Assembly (NCBI RefSeq): GCF_050563525.1
Contig: NZ_JBNXUN010000001.1
Span: 372,001-436,000 of the forward strand
DNA: 64,000 nucleotides
Origin: Falsiroseomonas sp050563525
GTDB lineage: Bacteria; Pseudomonadota; Alphaproteobacteria; Acetobacterales; Acetobacteraceae
Reading direction: 5' to 3'
A model generated the notes under the pieces. The model was not told the DNA's origin. It saw only the letters and a list, made by a program, of their open reading frames with translations, and did not search any database. The translations under genes were made by a program, and so were the position numbers. Positions within the stretch are counted from its first letter, which is position 1; each line of letters begins with the position of its first letter. This document shows positions 59,184 through 64,000 of this stretch, in pieces.

Positions 59184-60361
59184 CAGCCGCGCGCGCCCAT
59201 CGCGACGCCGCCGGTCACCGCCCGCACCAGCGCCACCACCGCCCCGGTCATCGCCAGCAGATACGCGGACAGCGCCGCGGCCATGCCCCAGTTCACGTCG
59301 CGGCTCATGAAGTTCGCGATGAACCAGGCCACCATCTGGTCACGGTCACCGCCGACCAGCGCCGGCGCCGTGTACATCCCGACCGACAGCAGGAACACCA
59401 TCGCGCCACCCGCCAGCACGCCCGGCAGGCTCAGCGGCAGCCACACGCGGACAAACCGCTGCACACCATTCGCGCCGAGCGAGGCCGCGGCCCGCAGATA
59501 GGTCGCATCCAGCCGCACCATCACGCTGTGCATCGGCAGGATGGCAAATGGCAACAGCACATGCACCAGCGCCAGCACCACGGCGAAGCGCGTGCCGAGC
59601 ATCTGCACCGGCGCCTCCGCCAGCCCCAGCGCCAGCAGCGCCGCATTCACCGGCCCCTCCCGCTGCAACAGCACGAACCAGGCCGTGGTGCGCACCAGCA
59701 CGGAGGACCAGAACGGAATCAGCACCAGCGTCATGGCAATGGAGGACCACGGCGCCCGCAGCCGCGCGATGGTGTAGGCCACCGGGTAGGCCAGCAGCAC
59801 GCAGATCCCCGTCACCAGCAGGCTGATGCCGAAGGTCCGCAGGAACAGCGTCCGGTACAGTCTTTCGTCAAGCGGCACCGCGCTGATGTCGCCGGCGGGG
59901 CTGCGCGTGAAGTCCATCGCCCGCAGCAGGTACAGCGAAGTCAGTGGCCCGGTCGCGCGCGCCAGCATCGCCCAGGTTTCCGTCTCACCCCACCGTGCAT
60001 CCAGCGCCGGCAAGGACCCCCGGTAGGGCGCTTGCAGCCGGTCCGCCGCCCGCGCCGTGCGCAGCAGCAGCGTGCGGCTGCCCGTCCGCTCGAAGTTCAA
60101 CCGCTGCGCCACATCGCCGATGCGCCGGGCCTCCAGCGCCGCGCCCAACTCCCGCACGATTGCGGCGAAAGCGGCCTCCTCCGGCAGCCCCTGCCCGTCC
60201 CAGCCGCGCAGCGCCGCCACCGTCTCCGGCAGCGCCGCCGCCACCTCCCGGTCCTGCACCGCGCGGAACAGCGTGACGCCCACCGGCAGCAGGAAACTGC
60301 CGAGGATCAGCAGCAGCAGCGGCGCGATCAGCAGCGCCGCCAGCCGGTTCGTTCGATTCAA
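59183..60361 (-). CDS. ABC permease, PotB-like
   Basis: This 392-residue permease has a first helix (LAALLIAPLLLLILGSFLLP), a large periplasmic region of about 130 residues and then the PotB core with LVLIPFWSSVLVRTTAWFVL, LPFAILPMHSVMVRLD and the EAA loop YLRAAASLGANGVQRFVRVW. The long insert after helix 1 is larger than in E. coli PotB. The start overlaps the stop of the binding-protein gene by four bases. Confidence 0.92.
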   Translation of the reverse strand: MNRTNRLAALLIAPLLLLILGSFLLPVGVTLFRAVQDREVAAALPETVAALRGWDGQGLPEEAAFAAIVRELGAALEARRIGDVAQRLNFERTGSRTLLLRTARAADRLQAPYRGSLPALDARWGETETWAMLARATGPLTSLYLLRAMDFTRSPAGDISAVPLDERLYRTLFLRTFGISLLVTGICVLLAYPVAYTIARLRAPWSSIAMTLVLIPFWSSVLVRTTAWFVLLQREGPVNAALLALGLAEAPVQMLGTRFAVVLALVHVLLPFAILPMHSVMVRLDATYLRAAASLGANGVQRFVRVWLPLSLPGVLAGGAMVFLLSVGMYTAPALVGGDRDQMVAWFIANFMSRDVNWGMAAALSAYLLAMTGAVVALVRAVTGGVAMGARG

Positions 60362-61377
60362 CGCGTCAGCCAGGAAGCGAAGCGCTGCTCCAGGTCCGGC
60401 CCATGCTCCAGCCAGAACTCGGTATCGATCTCGAGCCCGCCCGCCTGGTGGTTCGTCATCATCAGCGGGTTGCGCGCCCGCACATCCGGGTCCTCCGCCA
60501 CCGCGCGCGTCACGGGGTTGATCGGCCAGAGGCGCGTCAGCTCCAGCAGCGGCGCCGGGTTGGTGATGTGCTCGATCAGCCGCATCCCCTGTGCCGCGTT
60601 TTCGGACCCCCGCACCACCGCCCAGCTGTCATAGGCATAAAGCAGCGTCGGCCAGCGCAGATTGTACCGCGCGCCGGCGCGGATGCCGTTCGCCACCCGC
60701 CCGACGAAGCCCACCGCGAACGCCACCTCGCCGCTGTTCACCAGCTCGATCGGCTGCTGCCCGCCGGTCCAGAAGCTCAGGTTCGGCCGCAGCCGGTCGA
60801 GCGCCGCGAAGGCCCGCTGCTGCCCCGAAGGCGTCGCCAGCACGCGGTACACCTCGCCTGGCGGCACGCCATCGCCCATCAGCGCGATCTCCAGCGTCAT
60901 CCGCGCGCCGCGCCGCAGGCTGCGCCGGCCAGGGAAGCGCTGCGTATCCCAGAACTCCACGAAATTCGCCGGCCCCACCGGATGCCGCGCCTCGTCGTAG
61001 AACACGGAGACGCCCCAACCGATCGCCCCTGCCCCACAGGTGGTGGCCGCCCCCGGCACGAACTTGTCGCGGTTCACCACGGACCAGTCGATGCGCTCGA
61101 AGATGCCGTCCTCGCAGCCGCGCACCAGATCCGGTGCCTCCACCATCACCACGTCCCAGGTGACGTTGCGGGCCTGCACCATCGCCCGGATCGGCCCGAC
61201 ATTGTAGTCGTAGGCGGTATCCACCACCGGCCCGCCGGCGAAGGTCGAGAACAGCGTCCGCCGCATGTGGTCCTGCAAGGCGCCGCCACCCGCGACCACC
61301 GTCAGGTCCCGGGCCACGGCCGGCGCCGCAGCCAGCAGAAGCGCGGCAAGAGGGGCAAGCAGGCGCCGCATGGTCAT
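60358..61377 (-). CDS. Extracellular binding protein of the polyamine-type ABC transporter (PotD-like)
   Basis: This 339-residue protein has a signal peptide (MRRLLAPLAALLLAAAPAVA, cut before RDLTVV). Features are TVVAGGGALQDHMRRTLFST, WDVVMVEAPDLVRGC and NSGEVAFAVGFVGRV, fitting SBP family 1/6 proteins that work with PotB/PotC permeases. There are single cysteines in VRGCEDG and ATTCGAG. The ATG at 61377 overlaps the aminotransferase stop. Confidence 0.9.
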   Translation of the reverse strand: MTMRRLLAPLAALLLAAAPAVARDLTVVAGGGALQDHMRRTLFSTFAGGPVVDTAYDYNVGPIRAMVQARNVTWDVVMVEAPDLVRGCEDGIFERIDWSVVNRDKFVPGAATTCGAGAIGWGVSVFYDEARHPVGPANFVEFWDTQRFPGRRSLRRGARMTLEIALMGDGVPPGEVYRVLATPSGQQRAFAALDRLRPNLSFWTGGQQPIELVNSGEVAFAVGFVGRVANGIRAGARYNLRWPTLLYAYDSWAVVRGSENAAQGMRLIEHITNPAPLLELTRLWPINPVTRAVAEDPDVRARNPLMMTNHQAGGLEIDTEFWLEHGPDLEQRFASWLTR

Positions 61378-62339
61378 GGCCTCCGGTCGGTGGTGGCGAG
61401 AATCGTCTCGACAGGCGTGATGTGCCAGCCCGCATTCTTCCGGGCGTAGTAGGTATTCAGCAAGCGCGTTGTCACCGGCCCCGGCACACCAGACCCGAGC
61501 GGCGCGCCGTCCAGCCGCGTCACCGGGAACAGGCCGCAGGAGGTCGCGGTCAGGAACGCCTCCTCCGCCGCCGCCAACTGCTCCGGCATCAGCCGCCCAT
61601 ACTGCGCCGGAATGCCAAGCTCGCCCGCGATCTCGAACATGGTGCGGCAGGAAATTCCCTCCAGCACCCCGGCCTCTGGCGAGACCAGGCGGCCGCCGAT
61701 CACCGCCACCACGTTGAAGCCCGGCGCCTCCGCCACCGCACCGTCCGTGGCACACAGGATGGGCACGTCGTGCCCGGCATCCTTGGCCAGGAATGCCGCG
61801 CGCAGGAAGTCGCCCCAGTGGCTGTTCTTCCACACCGGGTTCACGGCCGAGGCCGGAATCCGCGTGACCTCCCGCACCAGCATCGCATGCTGCCCGCGCT
61901 GCATCTCCGCCGGCTGCCCGCGCAGCACCAGCGGCGTGACGGTGGCAAAGAAGCGGTTCGCGGAGGCCGTGGGGTCGCGCGTCCCCGGCACCGCCATCCC
62001 GCGCGTGCAGGCGAAATACACCAGCGCATCCGGCAGCCCGCTCTGCCGCACCAGGTCCGCCAGCAGCGCGCGCATCGCGTCCCGGCTCATGCCGGGGTCC
62101 AGCCGCAGCCCGGCCATTGATGCGAAGAAGCGGTCCAGGTGATCCTCAAGCCGGAAGAACCCGCCGCGCCAGACATGCACCACGTCATAGGTCATGTCGG
62201 CATACATCAGGCCGAGGTCGCGCACGGAAATCTTCGCATCCGCCAGCGGCACCACCGCGCTGTCGATCCAGCCGAGGGCGCGGCTGAAATCGGCGTTCTC
62301 CACGGTCAGGTGGGTCGGAACCTGCAAGGCTTCGGCCAT
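61374..62339 (-). CDS. Class IV aminotransferase (branched-chain/D-amino acid type)
   Basis: This 321-residue PLP enzyme of fold type IV has SVRDLGLMYADMTYDVVHVW, the PLP-binding Lys161 in NPVWKNSHWGDFL, DGAVAEAPGFNVVAV (E..G.N/F motif) and TATSCGLFPV. Family members include branched-chain and D-amino acid transaminases and aminodeoxychorismate lyase. GGAG six bases before ATG 62339 favours this start; ATG 62372, overlapping the upstream stop, would add 11 residues. The location inside the transporter run suggests it processes an imported amine or amino acid. Confidence 0.9.
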   Translation of the reverse strand: MAEALQVPTHLTVENADFSRALGWIDSAVVPLADAKISVRDLGLMYADMTYDVVHVWRGGFFRLEDHLDRFFASMAGLRLDPGMSRDAMRALLADLVRQSGLPDALVYFACTRGMAVPGTRDPTASANRFFATVTPLVLRGQPAEMQRGQHAMLVREVTRIPASAVNPVWKNSHWGDFLRAAFLAKDAGHDVPILCATDGAVAEAPGFNVVAVIGGRLVSPEAGVLEGISCRTMFEIAGELGIPAQYGRLMPEQLAAAEEAFLTATSCGLFPVTRLDGAPLGSGVPGPVTTRLLNTYYARKNAGWHITPVETILATTDRRP

Positions 62340-62368
62340 CGGCGACTCCAGGGCGGGGCCAGGGTGCG

Positions 62369-63076
62369 TCATGGCGGGGGTGGGGTGAAGGCACCCTGCC
62401 CCGCTACCTCGGCCCAGGCCTGGAAGGGCGGGGACGGTGCCACCTCCCCCGCCCGGATCATCTCCAGCCACGCGGCCGTCGCCCTGACAAAACGGTTCAC
62501 CCCTCGCGGCCAGATCGGCAGGCTCATCGCCTCCGCCATCCGCGGCTCCTCGACGCCGAGTGCATAGGCGGAACGCAACGCAACCCGCAGTCCCCAGTCC
62601 TCCTCGCAGGCGGTGTGGATGCCGACCAGCGCCAGCCGCGCCAGCCCCGGCGCCAGCGCGCCATCGCCCAGCAGCGCATCCAGCCCGTCGAGATATCCCT
62701 GTGCGGCCGGCAGCGCCGGAAACTGCGCCTGCCAGTGGTCCGCCATGCAGGCCCAGCGACGCGCCCCCGCCGCCCAGCCGACCAGCCGGAATACTGCCTG
62801 CGCCAGCGCATCGTCGCCGCCAGCCAAACGGAACTTGTGCAGGTGGTGGGTGCCAACTGGCTCCTCGCAGGCCGCCAGGATCGCAAGCCACACCACCTCC
62901 CGCTCCAGCGGCGCCAGGTGGCGTGGCTCCAGCGTCAGGGCGCGGTACATCGCCTCGTAGGCGATATGCAACTCGGGCAGCGCCGCGGCCATGGCGCCGT
63001 GATGCGGCAGCACGAAGCCGCGCGCCTCACGGATATGCGTCAGGGCCGCGCGGACATCCTCGGGGGTGGGGGGCAT
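62369..63076 (-). CDS. Carboxymuconolactone decarboxylase-like protein (two similar halves)
   Basis: This 235-residue helical protein has two AhpD/CMD-like segments: LAILAACEEPVGTHHLHKFR (about 68-87) and LALVGIHTACEEDWGLRVAL (about 147-166). The redox CxxC of AhpD is absent; EExxGxHH resembles the CMD motif. It is the first gene of the minus-strand run and its stop overlaps the possible aminotransferase start. The function is unknown. Confidence 0.7.
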   Translation of the reverse strand: MPPTPEDVRAALTHIREARGFVLPHHGAMAAALPELHIAYEAMYRALTLEPRHLAPLEREVVWLAILAACEEPVGTHHLHKFRLAGGDDALAQAVFRLVGWAAGARRWACMADHWQAQFPALPAAQGYLDGLDALLGDGALAPGLARLALVGIHTACEEDWGLRVALRSAYALGVEEPRMAEAMSLPIWPRGVNRFVRATAAWLEMIRAGEVAPSPPFQAWAEVAGQGAFTPPPP

Positions 63077-63182
63077 GGACCGATCCTGCGAAGCGCACGG
63101 GGCCGGGTCAACCGCGCAGGGGTGGCGCGCGAGTGGCGGCGTGCTTCACTGCCACCGGTCAAACAGGAACCGGAGCCCAAAG

Positions 63183-64000
63183 ATGCGCCGCCGCCACGCC
63201 CTCGCGCTGCTGTCAGCGCCCCTCCTCCTGCCGCGCCCCGGCCAGGCCCAGACCGGCCCCCAGCCCGCCTGGGCGCCGACCCGCCCGGTGACGCTGGTGG
63301 TGCCCTTCCCGCCCGGCGGCCCGACGGATCTCGCCGCCCGCGTGGTCCAGCAGGGCATGCAGGCGGCGCTCGGCCAGACCGTGATTGTGGACAACCGCCC
63401 GGGTGCCACTGGCGCCATCGGCTCCCGCTTCGTGGCGCAGCAGCCAGGCGACGGCCACACGCTGCTGGTCGCGGCCAGCGGCACGCTGACCATCAACCCG
63501 GTCGTCATGCGGACCCCCGGCTACGACGTGGAGAAGGACTTCACCCCCGTCACCCTGGTGATGACGGCGCCGAACATGCTGGTGGTGCATCCCTCCGTAC
63601 CAGCGACGACGGTGGCGGAGGTGGTGGCCTGGATGAAGACGCAGCCGGGCGGCCCGGCCTACGCCTCCTCCGGCGTCGGCTCCTCCGAACAACTCGGGAT
63701 GGAACTGTTCAAGCTGCTGACCAGGACGGAGGCGGTCGCGGTGCCCTTCGCCGGTGGCCCCGCCGCCGCCACCGCGGTCATCCAGAACACCGCCCCCTTC
63801 GCCGTGCTCAATGCCGCGACCGTCGGCCCGCATGTGCAGGCCGGGCGCTTGCGCGGCATCGCCATCTGCGGCCCGCGCCGCTTCCCGCAACTGCCGGACG
63901 TGCCGACCATGACCGAGCAGGGCCTGCCCGAGCACGTCTCCGGCTCCTGGACCGCCATCGTCGCCCCGGCCGCGACTCCGGAGCCGGTGCTGGAGCGGCT
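63183..64000 (+). CDS. Bug/TctC-family solute-binding protein (partial, runs off the window)
   Basis: The first 272 codons of a Bug protein are present. A signal peptide (RRRHALALLSAPLLLPRPGQ, cut near AQT) precedes VTLVVPFPPGGPTDLAARVV, GQTVIVDNRPGATGAIGSRF and AYASSGVGSSEQLGMELFKL. GGAG lies seven bases before the ATG. It is divergent from the CMD-like gene, sharing 106 bases of upstream DNA, so it may belong to the same regulon. The end is outside the window. Confidence 0.93.
   Translation, partial: MRRRHALALLSAPLLLPRPGQAQTGPQPAWAPTRPVTLVVPFPPGGPTDLAARVVQQGMQAALGQTVIVDNRPGATGAIGSRFVAQQPGDGHTLLVAASGTLTINPVVMRTPGYDVEKDFTPVTLVMTAPNMLVVHPSVPATTVAEVVAWMKTQPGGPAYASSGVGSSEQLGMELFKLLTRTEAVAVPFAGGPAAATAVIQNTAPFAVLNAATVGPHVQAGRLRGIAICGPRRFPQLPDVPTMTEQGLPEHVSGSWTAIVAPAATPEPVLER

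Overview
This window reads as a chromosomal segment of a high-GC alphaproteobacterium, most likely an Acetobacteraceae member of the Roseomonas type. The basis is GC-rich third codon positions, frequent GTG/TTG starts, the gene order rpmH-rnpA-yidD-yidC-engB near argB, dapD-dapE near fmt-truA, and Bug-family (TctC-like) solute-binding proteins. This placement is inference from gene content; there is no rRNA or tRNA in the window.

Left part (1-16 kb): the end of fmt and truA; a 1175-residue RTX/Ig-like repeat protein; an Ldh-family dehydrogenase; a short minus-strand run dapD-dapE-membrane protein (the last apparently with a CTG start); a GGDEF protein overlapping a DUF2336 protein; argB; a small secreted protein; and the ribosome/membrane-biogenesis cluster engB-yidC-yidD-rnpA-rpmH.

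Middle (16-44 kb): a flavoprotein disulfide reductase, a 3-hydroxybutyrate-type dehydrogenase, a patatin phospholipase, two tandem paralogous small RTX-like proteins of no recognised family, a DUF3293 protein, an RlmI-type methyltransferase, an EamA transporter preceded by four consecutive perfect hairpins, a class II aldolase, an N-carbamoyl amino-acid hydrolase type enzyme, a membrane-anchored coiled-coil protein and a VIT-like protein. Then follow the Calvin/glycolytic genes tkt-gap-pgk, a Nudix protein, decayed gene fragments, ftsY, mtaB, dapF, an ATP-grasp ligase, and rpmI-rplT-pheS-pheT with an attenuator-like hairpin before pheS. A broken vapBC-type toxin-antitoxin pair lies between pheT and lepA.

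Right part (44-64 kb): lepA; a plus-strand catabolic group (Bug binding protein, L-idonate 5-dehydrogenase type enzyme, gamma-glutamyltransferase, 2-hydroxyacid dehydrogenase); then an 11-gene minus-strand run of about 12 kb in which nearly every junction is a 1-4 base overlap. That run encodes a CMD-like protein, a class IV aminotransferase, a spermidine/putrescine-type ABC importer, a dipeptide-type ABC importer (with permease and ATPase fused in one chain) and a creatininase-family amidohydrolase. It looks like one uptake-and-breakdown unit for an amino/peptide-like compound. The window ends inside a second Bug-family binding protein.
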